Positions 34,701 through 46,733 of a DNA stretch of 64,000 nucleotides are shown here, piece after piece. Under the pieces are notes generated by a model. That model did not search any database, had not been told where the DNA came from, and saw only the letters and a program-made list of their open reading frames with translations. Numbering within the stretch: position 1 is the stretch's first letter; every line of letters begins with the position of its first letter. Both the position numbers and the translations under genes were made by a program. The DNA is from Astrocystis sublimbata (lineage: Eukaryota > Ascomycota > Sordariomycetes > Xylariales > Xylariaceae), in the NCBI GenBank assembly GCA_022453515.1, contig JAJNNY010000068.1:1-64000 (forward strand), in the 5' to 3' direction.

Positions 34701-35568
34701 CCTCACTCCTCTGGCAGCCTGAACACACACACATACCTAGGTATATATATAGTATATGTCCAGTTCATAACCACATGCAATCCAAATAGCCCGTGTGTGT
34801 TCATGGCAAGTAAGTATAAGCACAATGTGACCATGTTCCAGAGGCAGGTTTAGACAAAACATGCAACAAGACAAAAGCCTCACTGCTTTACTTTAACATG
34901 CAATAAACAAGGATGAACAACCCCCCTATACGCTTGGGGAAAACTGGGGAATTATCTTTTAAGATATTGAGTAGACTAGTATGCTTTTTTATCTTCTTGT
35001 TTCCCCCAAAATTTAGGTAGTTTATTGATTCATTCTGTAGCTACATATGTACCTAATGGGAAGGGAAGTGATACCTACCTACTCGTTCCTGATGACAGTC
35101 TTTGGACTTACCGCTAAACTCCATGTGGTAAGGCGGAATATGGCGCTTGGTGGATACAGGCTAAGAGAACGGCTATGCCCAATCTGATGTGGCCAAGTCT
35201 CGAGAAAGATGCAGCTTCACGATACAGCGATCCCTATATCAGAACACTCCTGCATACCAACTTTACCCATTGAGCTGTGTCACTAACTAGAGTGCACGTT
35301 GTCGCGTTGTTACATTTCAATCACCCGTCCATCGTTGCGAAGCCGGCCCCCAGGCCCGCGAGCCAACCCCGTAACGCGACAAATCCGGAGGTCCGAGTCC
35401 AATCCTCGCACTCGTGGGCTCGTCCGTTCGTTCAACCTCCTTTGCGCATGCCGGCCAGCACTCCCTCTCCTCTCCCTCCTTCTGTCCCCAGGTAGCCCCG
35501 ACCTCCGCCGTTGCTCATGACGCCGAGGGACCCTGCAAATTGAGAGCCCAGGCATACCAATCCGCCAA
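31703..35568. other. 3.9 kb interval without a supportable gene
   Basis: ORFs in this stretch are short and lack domains. Several TACCTAGGTA-type motifs occur (about 32638, 32812-32868, 33192, 34736, 35074). The first few hundred bases are the 5' leader/promoter of the minus-strand disordered-protein gene; the last 300 bases, CT-rich, are the promoter and leader of the mannosyltransferase gene. A tRNA A-box-like sequence near 31975-31990 has no matching B box. Confidence 0.5.
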
Positions 35569-36723
35569 ATGGCGCGCCCTCTGGGGCCCGTCCGTCTACG
35601 GAGGACAAACTATCTGACGCTGAGCATCGGGGCCTTCCTCTGTCTCTTCATCCTGTACTTCTTGTTCAACGATGGCTCCGATCCCACTCCCAGATCGCCC
35701 TACAGGAACGAGGCGCCCGTCCGCAAACCCTCCGCCTCCAAGGCCAAGCTCATCGGCGACCGACCGCCTGTCCGCCGCTTCAACCTGAATCACGTCACGA
35801 TCACACCGGACCCCATCGAGAACCGAGAGGCTGTTTTGATCCTGACCCCGATGGCGCGGTTCTACCAAGGGTACTGGGACAATCTCCTGAACCTCAACTA
35901 CCCCCATGAACTCATCACGCTTGGATTTATCCTCCCGAAGAACAAGGAGGGCAATGCCGCGACAGCAGCCCTCCAGGCACAGGTGTCAAAAACGCAGAAG
36001 GGACCGCTGAAGAACCGGTTCAGGGGTGTGATCATTGAGCGACAGGATTTTGACGCCCCCATTGTTTCGCAAGATGAGGGAGAGCGGCACAAGATAGAAA
36101 ACCAGAAGGTGAGGCGGGCATCCATGTCGCGGGCGCGCAACTCGCTTCTGTTCACCACGCTGGGCGTCGATACGTCGTGGGTGCTCTGGCTAGACGCCGA
36201 CATCATCGAAACACCAAAGTCTCTGATCCAGGACCTCGCGGCGCACGACAAGCCGTTGATCGTGCCGAACTGCTACCAGAGGTACACCGACCCCGAAACC
36301 GGCAAGCCCGCAGAGCGGCCCTACGATTTCAACAGCTGGCAGGACAGCCCGACCGCGCAGGAAATGGCTTCCAAAATGGACCCGGACGACATCATCCTCG
36401 AAGGATACCGCGAGATGGCGACATATAGGTCCTTGATGGCATACATGGCAGACCCGGAGGACGAGAGAGACATAGAGGTGGCCCTCGATGGCGTCGGAGG
36501 AACGGCGTTATTAGTCAAGGCCGATGTTCACCGAGACGGCGCCATGTTTCCGCCTTTCCCGTTCTACCATCTCATTGAGACGGAAGGTTTTGCAAAAATG
36601 GCGAAGAGGCTGGGCTGGGCCGCCACAGGTCTGCCAAACTACAAAGTAAGCGGTTCTTGTTCACTGTCCACACCCCCTTTCACATGCTGACTTTAGTGCT
36701 AGGTGTATCACTATAACGAATAG
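35569..36723 (+). CDS. mnn9: Mnn9-type mannan polymerase subunit (Anp1/Mnn9/Van1 family)
   Basis: A Golgi alpha-1,6-mannosyltransferase subunit that extends the mannan backbone of N-glycans. Exons: 35569-36645 and 36703-36723, phase 0, 365 residues. Type II membrane topology is clear: a basic N-terminus (MARPLGPVRLRRTN), one membrane helix at about residues 15-33, then a lumenal domain. The metal/GDP-mannose DxD motif is Asp209-Ala-Asp211 in SWVLWLDADIIETP. Family blocks include VLILTPMARFYQGYWDNLLNL, FRGVIIERQDF, MSRARNSLLF, VPNCYQRY and ALDGVGGTALLVKADVHRDGA. The second exon is only 21 bases and encodes VYHYNE plus the stop; the same ending is usual in the family, which confirms the intron. 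The length of about 365 favours Mnn9 over the longer Anp1 and Van1. Confidence 0.9.
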
Positions 36724-37484
36724 ACCCCAATTTATGAATGACAACCATGCTATATCCCTTGCAACGTGCCGCAGCAGCGATTGCGTGCAATGCGATACAC
36801 ACGGACTCCTTGTAACATTTTGTAGCAACAATTGCCCCGCCATTCGGGTTATAGCAAGTCGGCTGGAGCCCATAGCTTGCCAACAGACGAAATAGGTAGA
36901 GGGACATGTCATGTCACGAGCAGAATAGTGCGTGGACAGTAGAGTGGTGGCTGGGAGATGGTTCGCTCATGACCATGAACCGTGTCGCACAAATAACATC
37001 AACAATATAAGCAATTAATCAATTCTGATATATATATGGCCGGGTGCAAGAAGTCGTAAAAGAAGAAAAAAAAAGAAACAACGTAAGCTCGTAATACCCG
37101 CCACAATCCCGGGCTATCGTACAATTTGCCCATCCATAGTAAACGCTCCTTCAACAACAGATACTAAACCTGATGATCCAAGATATTGAGAGACTGTATG
37201 TAAATACCTAGGAGATGCGTCTCCACCCCCTCCTCTCAAGAGTTGGGCAATGGATTAAGTTCTTTCCTGCGGACCACCGCGGTCGGAAATGACCAGTGAC
37301 CGCCAGCCACGTCGGATTCCCGATTACAAGGGCCCAGGGATATTCTTCTTCAACATTTCCACCCACACAATAACAATACCCCAAGCCATTCTAACCTATC
37401 CATCCCATCATCTCGTCCCATTCTCCTCCTCCTTACCCACCAGCACTTATAGGTAGAAGTAGGCAGGTAGGCAGATAGGTAGAT
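36724..37484. other. Convergent 3' intergenic region
   Basis: Between the ends of the mannosyltransferase gene and the minus-strand E2 gene. A TACCTAGG motif lies at about 37205 and a CT-rich plus-strand tract at 37390-37440. No gene is seen. Confidence 0.6.
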
Positions 37485-38168
37485 TCACGGACCCTCGTAC
37501 CTCCCGCCCTCGCGCTCGCACCAGTACTCGGTCAGGCGGCGGGCGGCGAGGGTGTCGCCCTGGCGCAGGAGGGCGGCGACGTCGACGTTGAGCGGGGAGT
37601 CGACGCCGGGGCACGACAGCAGCAGGCGCACGGCGCGCACGCACTCGAGCACGCTGTACGCGGGCGTCCACGCGTCCTTGAGCAGGTCGAGGCAGATGGT
37701 GCCGTCCTTGAGGTCCACGTTGGCGTGCACGATGGGCGTCTTGAACGTCATCTTGGGCGGCGCCAGCGGGTACGTCGCCGGGATCTCGACCGAGAGGAGC
37801 CAGCGGCCGCCTGTTTTGCGCAAAAGGTCAGCGACGATGGCGATGGCGATGCATGTTGGAGAGAGAGACGGGATGGGATGGGAGAGGATGGGTAAAGAGA
37901 TAGATAGGTGGATAGGTTTGGATGGGAGCGCAAGAGGGGTGGAGGTGGAGGTGGAGGCGCAAGACAAAGGAACGGTTGCAAATAACGAACCATCATAACC
38001 ACACCCGACGCCCTGTCCGTTGATGACGGCCTCCCACCGCAACAGCTCCTCCTCGTTCGGCGGCCCGAGGCGCTCGATGCCCGTCTCGGCCGGCGCCTCC
38101 TTCTCCCAGACAGCGAGCTCGCGGAGCAGGCGCTTCGCAGCGCTACGGGAGGAGCCCGACGAGGACAT
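37485..38168 (-). CDS. pex4: Ubiquitin-conjugating enzyme E2, Pex4-like
   Basis: Pex4 is the peroxisomal E2 that mono-ubiquitinates the import receptor Pex5 so it can be recycled. Exons on minus: 38168-37991 and 37810-37485, phase 1, 167 residues. The E2 core starts SAAKRLLRELAVWEKE, and continues GRWLLSVEIPATYPLAPPKMTFKTPIVHANVDLKDGT. The catalytic cysteine is in GTICLDLLKDAWTPAYS. The segment DLLKDAWTPAYSV after the catalytic Cys is characteristic of Pex4. The central loop is interrupted by a long 180-base intron. The frame is also open upstream to 38279 (MSTSPRQEA), but that extension is Lys/Arg/Glu-rich low-complexity sequence; the inner ATG at 38168 gives the usual E2 length. Codons in the second exon are extremely GC-rich. 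Confidence 0.86.
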   Translation of the reverse strand: MSSSGSSRSAAKRLLRELAVWEKEAPAETGIERLGPPNEEELLRWEAVINGQGVGCGYDGSLFATVPLSCASTSTSTPLALPSKPIHLSISLPILSHPIPSLSPTCIAIAIVADLLRKTGGRWLLSVEIPATYPLAPPKMTFKTPIVHANVDLKDGTICLDLLKDAWTPAYSVLECVRAVRLLLSCPGVDSPLNVDVAALLRQGDTLAARRLTEYWCEREGGRYEGP

Positions 38169-39565
38169 GGTGGTCGCTGTCTTTGTTGCGCAACCTCTGC
38201 CTCCTTTTTCTTTCTTCCTTTCTTTCTTTCGCTCCGTTTCCTTTGCGCTAACAGCTTCTTGCCTCGGGGATGTGGACAACTCGCTAGGTACCTAGGGGTA
38301 AGCACCTGTTGACTCGCGCGATTAGGTAGTCTGCGTGATCGGGATCGGTAGTGAAGTCTGGTTCGCAATGGGTGTTGTTGTATTGCTGTATCGGCGCGTT
38401 TGTCTGCGGAGCAAGAAGGTCGCTTGGATTGCTCCTCTTCGTAACTAACCACGAGAAGGTAGGTTAGGTGCTAGAGAAGCGACGCCGTCGTGCATCTATG
38501 CGTAGGTGCAGCTCCAGTAGCGTGTGAGTGCGTTTCTTCGCAACTGCGATCCCATTGCTCATTGGACAGTTGATGTAAGTAGCTACTTTACCTGAGATGT
38601 CCATGACGCGGCATTGGTTCGAATTACAACCCCAGATCCGCCCGACAGGGATGCTGGGCATTAAACTAAATATCCACATCCACATGCTCTAGGCCGGGCC
38701 AAGCCGAGGTTCCCAACGCTGAATGCCTTTGATGGTCCAGACCCTTGAACACGTGTAAGCAGAGGCGTTCTCGTGGCGGCTGCTGGTGCTTATTCGTTCT
38801 GCTGTCCATGCTTAGATAGGTCAGTAATAGCGAGGGAGAAAAGGTGGCCCCGATATTCGTGATTATTGGCAATAGAGCAGGGCCATCCCTCTTTGGTCTT
38901 ACATGATGAATGCAGGTGGTGGTCGATACCTAGTAGATTATAATGCCCAATGAAACCACTATGGCACAGACGGGAACGGAGATGGGCATCAAGAGAGGTA
39001 GCGAGGGCATATGTTCATTATGTTTGTACATAGCTAACTAGATGTAACAGCTGGCAATGACAGCACTGATATAGCAGCTAGCCTCATCGGCAATCTTGAA
39101 GATCCTTCTCAAGAATCACAACGCCGTGGCAAAATCACCCATCCCGGCTTCCCCATGCCCCTTGCTTGGGTGGCCCTATGTGCAAGGATATAAATCAACT
39201 TTCTCTCTATCTAAGCCGACAAAAAGCCTTACGATCCCTGTTGATGCAAATGTGCAGCCCCTCTAAGCGTGCGAAGAACTGGTCATAATAGTTAAAGTAC
39301 AGATGCCACCATAACCGTCGTAGTATTAATCATTTATAATTTTTGCCATTAGGCTGTGGAGGCCCAACCTTGATGTAAACCTCGGCTCCACATATGTTGT
39401 GTGACAGTGATAGCAATTGGTTATAGCAATTGGAAGGGAACCTCGTGTTTTTGAAGGTCAACATCAGGTGCCCGAATTAGACTTGTCTAGATTGGATGAG
39501 TGCGGCGGAAGAACGAGCCGATGATTGGAACGCTCTCGTGCAGACACCAAACTGATGGGGAGAAT
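38169..39565. other. Intergenic without a supportable gene
   Basis: Upstream of the minus-strand Pex4-like gene and downstream of the minus-strand serine-rich gene. A palindromic CTAGGTACCTAGG lies at about 38284-38296. Otherwise nothing is seen. Confidence 0.6.
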
Positions 39566-42466
39566 TCAAGAGTTGCTTGACGCCTTAGGTTTCCAGAATT
39601 GCATCAACCTTGTCAAGCGTTTTGACTTGCTTGTCTTGGATTTCTTCTCCGCTTCATTGTCGAATGGCACTTCCATGCTGAGTTTACTACGCTCTCCATG
39701 TGCACTGCTGATGAGGCGGCTTAAGCTGGCGAGGCTGGACCGCCGACGGCCAAATGCACTGGTGGTGAAGGATGCTGGTCTTTGCTCGTGGAACGGCATG
39801 TTTCTTGGCCGAATGCCTGGAAAGAAGCTCTCACGGGTAGTTGTGGAGTTGGTGCTGATGACAGAAGGAGGAACATCGATAGACAGCCGCACAACTTCCG
39901 GACCTGGCTCTCCCATCAAAAGGGAGTGGTATTGGTTCTCATCAGTAATTGAAGATGGCGCCGTGGAGATTCGGTGGGCGTCATAAGACATGGGCGAGCG
40001 CGGAGAAGGAAAGGAGGACGATTGGCCAATCGAGTACGGGCTGATAGGCGTCAGACTGGGCCCAGGAACAACGATGGAAGTTGCATCAGGCGGAGGACAT
40101 TCGGTCTGGTGCTCCCAACGTGGCGATACTAAAACGGGGTCTGGTGTTTCCGACGAACTTGTAGTAGCCATGGCAAAAGTCGGCTCTAGCGAAACAGCAT
40201 CTCCATGCAGGCTACTAGAAGAGGTTGTTGCGTTGCTCATTCTTCCCGATGCTGGCAAACTTGATCTGCTACCCTTCCTTATGCCAAGGCCCTCTACTGG
40301 CACGTCGGCCGATTTGGCCAATATTGCTCCACGCTCCTGCGTCGGGGTTGAGGCGGCATCATCCGTGTCACGTCCTTCATCCTCATCACCGGTAGTTGTG
40401 CTCTGAGATTCGCTCGAATCCTCGGCTGTGGACTCGCCGGAATGGCTGTCATCATCCTCGTCCTCCTCATCCTCCTCGAAGACATCTGCCATAGTCGACG
40501 AACTGCCAAAACGGTGGATACTGAATCGTCCTCCTTCGAATGGTGGCATTTCGGGGGCACTTTCGGCTCTACGATGATAGTGCATTCCAGGACCACTAAA
40601 TCCTCTCATGCCGGCAGCGCTGTGAAGTTGTCGCTTTGGCGGTGCTCCGGCTTTCTGGGCTTCGTCCCATTGAGGGTCACGAGTTGGGGTGTTGAACGGA
40701 CCGAGAGCCGCATCAAGGTCAATCATTGGGTATGATATTTCGTCTTCATGACGACCCTCACGATGCTTTCCCTTTCTAGATTTTGATACAGAGGGATGTG
40801 AAATCGTTCTTGTTTCCGCACCAAAGGATTGATCCTGGAATGATGCAGCTTCAAAGCCGGACAGCTCATCCCCTGCAAACCGGGTTACAGGTGGTGTTTG
40901 CGATCGACGGCGCGTCTTTGTTTTCTGTGAACGTGACTTTGACTTGCGCGTGAGTATTGAGCCGGCCCAGGTTTTCACTCTCTTTTGCCTCTTCTTGCTT
41001 GATTTCTTCTTCTCTTCAATGGGAGGCGCATCTTGTTGAGAGCCCGGATCTTGTGGGGCAACATTCAGGTTGCCAGTTGTCACCGGAAGATTTGACTCCC
41101 CATCCGCTGCTGTGCCAGCATAAATCGTGCTTGCCGGCCTAGGCTTCGTGGGGGATCCTGCAGCCGCACGAGAGTCGAATCCGAAAAACGTCCACCTCTT
41201 GGGGGTTCTCGTAGGAGTGGACACTCCTGATGGAGGTGCGGTTGCTATTCCCTCGGCTAATTCGTTGAGAATGAGCATCGAGTTGCGTCTTCTTGGCGAC
41301 ATACTGCCCTCTGCATCTCCTTGGAGGCTAGCAGTACGCTCTAGAATGGCATTGGCGGTGCTTGGGCGGGAGCTGGCTTTTGTGCGTGACGCCGGTGACC
41401 CCACATTGGCTGTCGAATCACGATCAGGGTTCATCGGGTTCGTAATAGATGCGATCGACGAGATACTTCCAGACACAGAGTGTCCCGGACGGACTGTGCT
41501 AGCTGTATCCGTCGATACGAGGGAAAGCGGGCGGGGTATAAACTCCAACGTGTCGGAGAATCCAACTCTGGCCCGAGTAACGGGCTTTGGGCCCAGTTCC
41601 GGCATTGATTGGCTTGGCTTTTCTGGAATTACGTCCGGGACTCTAACCCCTTCGGCTGAGGTAGCCTCACTGGTACCCTGCACATCACCGTCGACCACTT
41701 TTTGACCATCAACGTTGGGAAATGAGTATTGATCACGAAATCCTGCCGGACTAGTTGGAGCACTGCTACCTCTTGACGAAGTATTTGGTTGCGACTGAAG
41801 GATGAGTGAGAGGTCATGGCTTGAAATGGCTCCAGAACGTCGATGAGAATGGCCCCTCTGGTGTCTGCGAGGATTGGTCGTCGGTGTCAGGGTTGGTGAT
41901 GCAAATCCGCTTTCACTTTTTGTCGGACTCGTACTCATCAGAGTAATTGGCTCCCCCGTCTTGAGTTTGCCGCCCACGAATTCGCTACCTCCGCGCCGGT
42001 GACCCATGTGGTTGGGGCTAGTTCTGGGTGATGGGAGAGGGAAAGAAGGGCTCAGAAGAGTCGGATCCGCCGCAGGAGTTGCGCCTGGGTTGAATGAGAA
42101 ACTCGGTAGTGGCGGAGGTCTCGAGCGACGATTGGTGTTCTCGGGGGCACTGTTGCCAGGATTGAAACTGAAATCAGGTAGTGCACCCCATGGCCGGTTG
42201 GAGTCGGGTGGATCAATTCCCATGCCAATCTTGGGGATGTCTATGGCTGACTGATGACGCCGTCCGGTAGTTCTTGACAGCGACGAGGGAGCCGAGGACG
42301 AAGGGCGGGCTGGAAATGAGAAGGGCGGATTTGGCGGTGGAGGGAGGTTAAGGCGTGGCGATGGCTGAGGGCTCACAGAGCTAGCCATGGCGTCTTGCAG
42401 TATCGTGGGAGCCGCAGGCTGTACTGTTGTAACATTATTCATTTCTCCAAAGGCGGTATCGTCCAT
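39566..42466 (-). CDS. Large serine-rich disordered protein, function unknown
   Basis: Single exon, 966 residues, with no enzymatic domain. The composition is Ser/Pro/Thr-rich through most of its length, with polyproline blocks near the start (LNLPPPPNPPFSFPARP). A Lys/Arg-rich segment at about residues 484-525 (KKSSKKRQKRVKTWAGSILT) could be a nuclear or membrane-binding signal. An acidic stretch (VFEEDEEDEDDDSHSGEST) lies at about residues 667-685, and a basic C-terminal tail ends SKRLTRLMQFWKPKASSNS. Proteins of this shape are conserved in filamentous ascomycetes and usually annotated as hypothetical or cell-wall proline-rich; the sequence shows no signal peptide, so a secreted location is not supported. 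The upstream 500 bases may be a long 5' leader. Confidence 0.8.
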   Translation of the reverse strand: MDDTAFGEMNNVTTVQPAAPTILQDAMASSVSPQPSPRLNLPPPPNPPFSFPARPSSSAPSSLSRTTGRRHQSAIDIPKIGMGIDPPDSNRPWGALPDFSFNPGNSAPENTNRRSRPPPLPSFSFNPGATPAADPTLLSPSFPLPSPRTSPNHMGHRRGGSEFVGGKLKTGEPITLMSTSPTKSESGFASPTLTPTTNPRRHQRGHSHRRSGAISSHDLSLILQSQPNTSSRGSSAPTSPAGFRDQYSFPNVDGQKVVDGDVQGTSEATSAEGVRVPDVIPEKPSQSMPELGPKPVTRARVGFSDTLEFIPRPLSLVSTDTASTVRPGHSVSGSISSIASITNPMNPDRDSTANVGSPASRTKASSRPSTANAILERTASLQGDAEGSMSPRRRNSMLILNELAEGIATAPPSGVSTPTRTPKRWTFFGFDSRAAAGSPTKPRPASTIYAGTAADGESNLPVTTGNLNVAPQDPGSQQDAPPIEEKKKSSKKRQKRVKTWAGSILTRKSKSRSQKTKTRRRSQTPPVTRFAGDELSGFEAASFQDQSFGAETRTISHPSVSKSRKGKHREGRHEDEISYPMIDLDAALGPFNTPTRDPQWDEAQKAGAPPKRQLHSAAGMRGFSGPGMHYHRRAESAPEMPPFEGGRFSIHRFGSSSTMADVFEEDEEDEDDDSHSGESTAEDSSESQSTTTGDEDEGRDTDDAASTPTQERGAILAKSADVPVEGLGIRKGSRSSLPASGRMSNATTSSSSLHGDAVSLEPTFAMATTSSSETPDPVLVSPRWEHQTECPPPDATSIVVPGPSLTPISPYSIGQSSSFPSPRSPMSYDAHRISTAPSSITDENQYHSLLMGEPGPEVVRLSIDVPPSVISTNSTTTRESFFPGIRPRNMPFHEQRPASFTTSAFGRRRSSLASLSRLISSAHGERSKLSMEVPFDNEAEKKSKTSKSKRLTRLMQFWKPKASSNS

Positions 42467-45400
42467 CGAGCTGTTGTCGGTGAAAGCGGTTCAAGTCCTC
42501 CAAGCCGCTCCCGGCACAAACCCAAGAACGACTAGAGGCAATTGGATATCATAGGGCACACTGTTGAGAGAGGCTGGCAGTGCGCAAGGTCAAGTCGTGG
42601 TGCCCATGCGCCTGCTAGATATCGGTGTCTTCGAGAACGGATCCTGTAGATGTGCACTTTCGAGGCCGAGTCAGCATGGGCTCCGCGGTTGTCAACGGGC
42701 AACGGCAACGTGAGCGAGGCATGTGTGCGCAACCACAAGGTGCAGAAGGCGTACCTGGTGATAGAGGGATGTCCGAGAGCTGGTCTCGGGCTGGCCACGT
42801 TGTTGCGATTCAACACCTTGGGCTCGTGTTGACTTGTCCGTTAGCCGATTGCTGCGGATTGATCATGCAAATGAACATGCAAAATCAAAATGCGACAACA
42901 ATGCTGGCTAATGGAATACAATATTAGATATGCAGATGAAAATGAGCGGACGGCCAAAACCAGAGCAAGCCCGAAAGATCGAGAACTGCTGCTGGAGTTG
43001 AGCCAGGTGGTTGTTGAACAAGAGTTGATGTTGTTGACGACAAGGTGAAGGGAAGAGGACTGAGGATCAGACGAAGAGACTGGATGAGTTGGGAGGGTGC
43101 TAGGAAACGGGCTTCTGCACGGGACGGATTGTACGTGTACAGTCCGTGCACAGTGTGTTCTCGGCAGAACAGGGTCCTGGACTGGGGCCTGAACTGTGAA
43201 CTGGGGGAGCCGATGGAGCCAGATACTCTCAGAGGCGAGAGAGGGAGGGGCCTTGTACATGTGGATGGCTTCGATGGGGTGGTATGGGGCCGCAAGCGAC
43301 AAGCGACGCAGTGTGTACTTGGCCCTCAGTGGTCCGCCCGCCCGCACCACAGCCTGTATTCTGCCTGTGCTGGGGGCCTCTGGACACCTGAACGCCTGAA
43401 CGCCTGCAGGTACAACCGCCAGGCTAATCCACTCTGCCTCAGTAGCGCGCACCCGCCCGCGCTAAGGTCCAGAAACACCTGCGGATCTGCTGTCGACCTG
43501 TGGTGCTGGCTGCAGCGCAGTGGGCCATCTGGACCGTGTGAGGAACGCCCCAGAGCACTAGCTTGGTACGCAGGAGCTGGTGCGGCGCCTTTCTAGGCTC
43601 GACGCCCAAAACGCCCTCCCCAAATGGCAATGGACTTTCTCACTGCCTGCCTGGTAGGTATTTACATGCATGACCTGCACATCAGTGCTGCAGTGGGCGC
43701 CTGCAGTAGGGGCGACTCTGGTCTATTGGCAAAACAGGTGAGACCCTGCTTCTGTTAATGAGCGTACCAAAACCACGCATCGAGCCAACGGCTCAAGTTG
43801 TCGTTTGTTGATTCTGTGCTTGTCAATCTCGGACTCCGCCAAGTAATTACATTACACACTCGTCTATCTCAGAATCCTACGAGGCCGTTGGCGCATGCGA
43901 AAATGTTCCGAGATAAATGACCCGTGACACTTCGAAATGAAGGTGTCAAAGCAAACCCGTCCTGATGAGCAGATGAATCCGTCCCCTCCGTGTCACCTCG
44001 TCTTACCTAAGAAACAACCATGAAGCTCCTCTCCTGAAGTGCTGGTTGGCATTCAGCGCCCAACCAACCCCCATGTTCACACTTCACAACATGTACACAA
44101 ATCCGGGCAGCATACTAGGTACTACTACCTACGGGAATGCTCCTATTCCATTGCACTGAATGCTGCGCTGCGCTGTGCGACTCTGCCACCGACCGACTTG
44201 TGGAAAATTGGGAAATTCCCCGACTGCCACCTTGAACCTGGTTTAGCCTGGCATCATCTGACTATCTACCTACCTAGCATGGCAAGTTGGGCAAGGTAAC
44301 GGAGATGCGGTAGATGCATGTATTCTGGAGAGGCAAACGAAGAAATATGATTGGACCAGCAATGTTACTCAAGTTCTGTGTCAACGCCCGCTTGATGGGC
44401 CTTTCTGGAGTCTAGGGGAAATTGGCCTCGGAAAAAAACATTGAGAATCATCATACTTGCATGCATCGCTACCTACTTATTCTACGAACAACACCTCCTC
44501 CCGCGCCTCCGGCAAGCAGTCCATGCTACCTTACGAGATACCTTGACCTGGGTAATCGTGGTTTGCGCCAAGCTCAGGTCCAAGCCCCAAGTCGCAATTA
44601 GACTAGCGACAAACTTATTAGTGCCGTATTACGATGAACATGAAGCGCTCACAAGTGCGCACGCCTGCGCGCCAGAAGCAGATTTCCTAATTCTGTCGCG
44701 GCAAAACATACCGGCACCCCTGGTCAAGAAACCCTGGCAACTGGAAACGGATTCGTGTTCAAGACGCCGATTGTTGTTTTTGGCCTTGATGACAACACTA
44801 CCTGGGTATCTACTAACGTAGGCCCCTGCTTCATACATGGCCCGAGATGGCCTAACACATGGAACACGAGTGTCTCTGCAGAGCACATTGCAGCCTATCA
44901 TACTTTGGACAAGATTGGTTAAGAAGACGCTTCCAATTGGGGGTCTCGGGATGTTACACTGCCTCGACTGCCTCCTGCGTCCCCGAGCTGGCCATAATAA
45001 CAAAAACTAGTAGTTGCTAACATGAAACAAATGCAACCCGCCAGATGCTCTAGCTTTTGGTTCGATATTAAAAACAGCCGTTGCGCAGCTGTGAATAGTT
45101 GATCCTTGTTCGATGCGTTCTGATGCCACCCGTGAAGACCAGATATGTGAGAATATTCTCTGCTATTCGTACGAGTATGCGGGTGCATGTACTGTGTGCC
45201 AAAAACAAAAAACAATGCGAGGCACCACATCTGTCTGTAAGTATATCCTCCGCACACGCAGCTGAGAAGCGAATGCTACCTTGGCGGCAGGAGGAATCAT
45301 CGTGTGTCCACTTAACATGCCTTGACAACCAACTAGCGTTCAGCGCCATATCATCAAATCACCGCTAAGATCAACGGAGTAGCTGCAATCCTTATGCATG

Positions 45401-46733
45401 ATAGCGCGAGATACTGCGAACGTTTCCATTCACGACACAGGCACGACAGGCACGACGCTTGGACAGTGGCTGTTTGCACCCAAGACATGTAATAAAATAC
45501 CCAATTCGGCATTACAGGCTTCAACCCGACATAGTCGAGCCTAGGTTGTCTTCAAAATGCATACACGTCAAATTGGGGTAATTGCCCAGAACCTGGCCCA
45601 ATCAGCCCCAAATAATTAATCATGACGAGTCTTCCGATATGAGCGTTTCTGAGATGAATCAAGTGAGTTGGCCATTTCAGCGCTGGGTCCCTGTTCGATC
45701 TGCATCTATAACGGTCGTACTATGGCCCTTCTCTCCCACCTCATAGGCTGAATGCATACTGCGTCCAGGACTACGGCCAAGCAGGTAAAATTACCAAATA
45801 GGAAATCCATACCCATCAGCTGCCCCTTGCCAGTGTAGAGCACGATGTGCATACACCTACTGGGAAATCTCCACGGCGCTCCATCTGTTCTGAGGCCATC
45901 TAATATGGCATTATCTCGAAAGGTGGTTATTAGTACGCCATATAGCTCAGCTGTTGTCCGAGAAACGGTCATGTTGCCTTGTTTGCACACTCTGCCGGAT
46001 ACTATTGCATATCACCCTGGTTCTCTGGTCAATACGCAGGTAGGTCATACGTGTGAATTAGGCTATCCTCTCATTCACGAAGATCTGTCATGGATGGGCT
46101 CTATATATAAACTTGCGTAGGTCAACCGGTTTATACCCCAAATAGTGCACGACCCCGAGAGGAAGTGCTGTCAATCAAATTCAGTTGTTATGCCTTCAAC
46201 AAATGAATGACTCAAGACAATTGACCGACAAACTTTTATATCCATTGCCATACGAGATGAATACACCGTTTGAAAGCAAATAGGAGATGCATGCAAATGT
46301 ACAACGAGATCCTTCGGGCCAAGAGGACTCCAACATGTAATTAAATACCCGTACCAGATCTCCTGCCGATATGTCGCCCCAGTCGATGTGGGTGAGAGAG
46401 TTCCAAGGTTGGCTGGAGTGGCTCGAGTGGGTAGGTACCTAGGTACATTGCCACTGCTGAATGGCCGTGGGGCAAATGCATGGAGTCGCTCAGGCGCCAG
46501 CCTTATCTTATCTGGGAGCCTGCAAGATTAGCTAAGTGTCTGGGCGTGGGGTCTAGAGCTACAGGTAGCAATTCAATTTTCCATGGCTGCACACTCTATC
46601 AGACGATCCCCGAACTCGGTCAAGAAGTAGCAGCAACGCAAAACCGCATTGCGCCTTGCACCCAAGATCTCGAGTATACTAGCAAGTACGTGCCTCGGGC
46701 GACTCTCGACCATATTACATCACAGGAGCAAAT
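42467..46733. other. 4.3 kb interval without a supportable gene
   Basis: The first kilobase is the upstream region of the minus-strand serine-rich gene. ORFs at 42841-43452 (minus), 43045-43596 (plus) and 44441-44821 (plus) lack domains and splice partners. TACCTAGGTA-type motifs occur near 44116, 44268 and 46431-46446. Nothing else is seen. Confidence 0.5.

Noticed and set aside
42841..43452. 203-codon minus frame upstream of the serine-rich gene
   Set aside because: Lies in the likely promoter/leader of that gene and has no domain; composition follows CT-rich promoter DNA.
44441..44821. 126-codon open frame with a hydrophobic start
   Set aside because: The start resembles a signal peptide, but the rest has no conserved pattern and the upstream context is weak.
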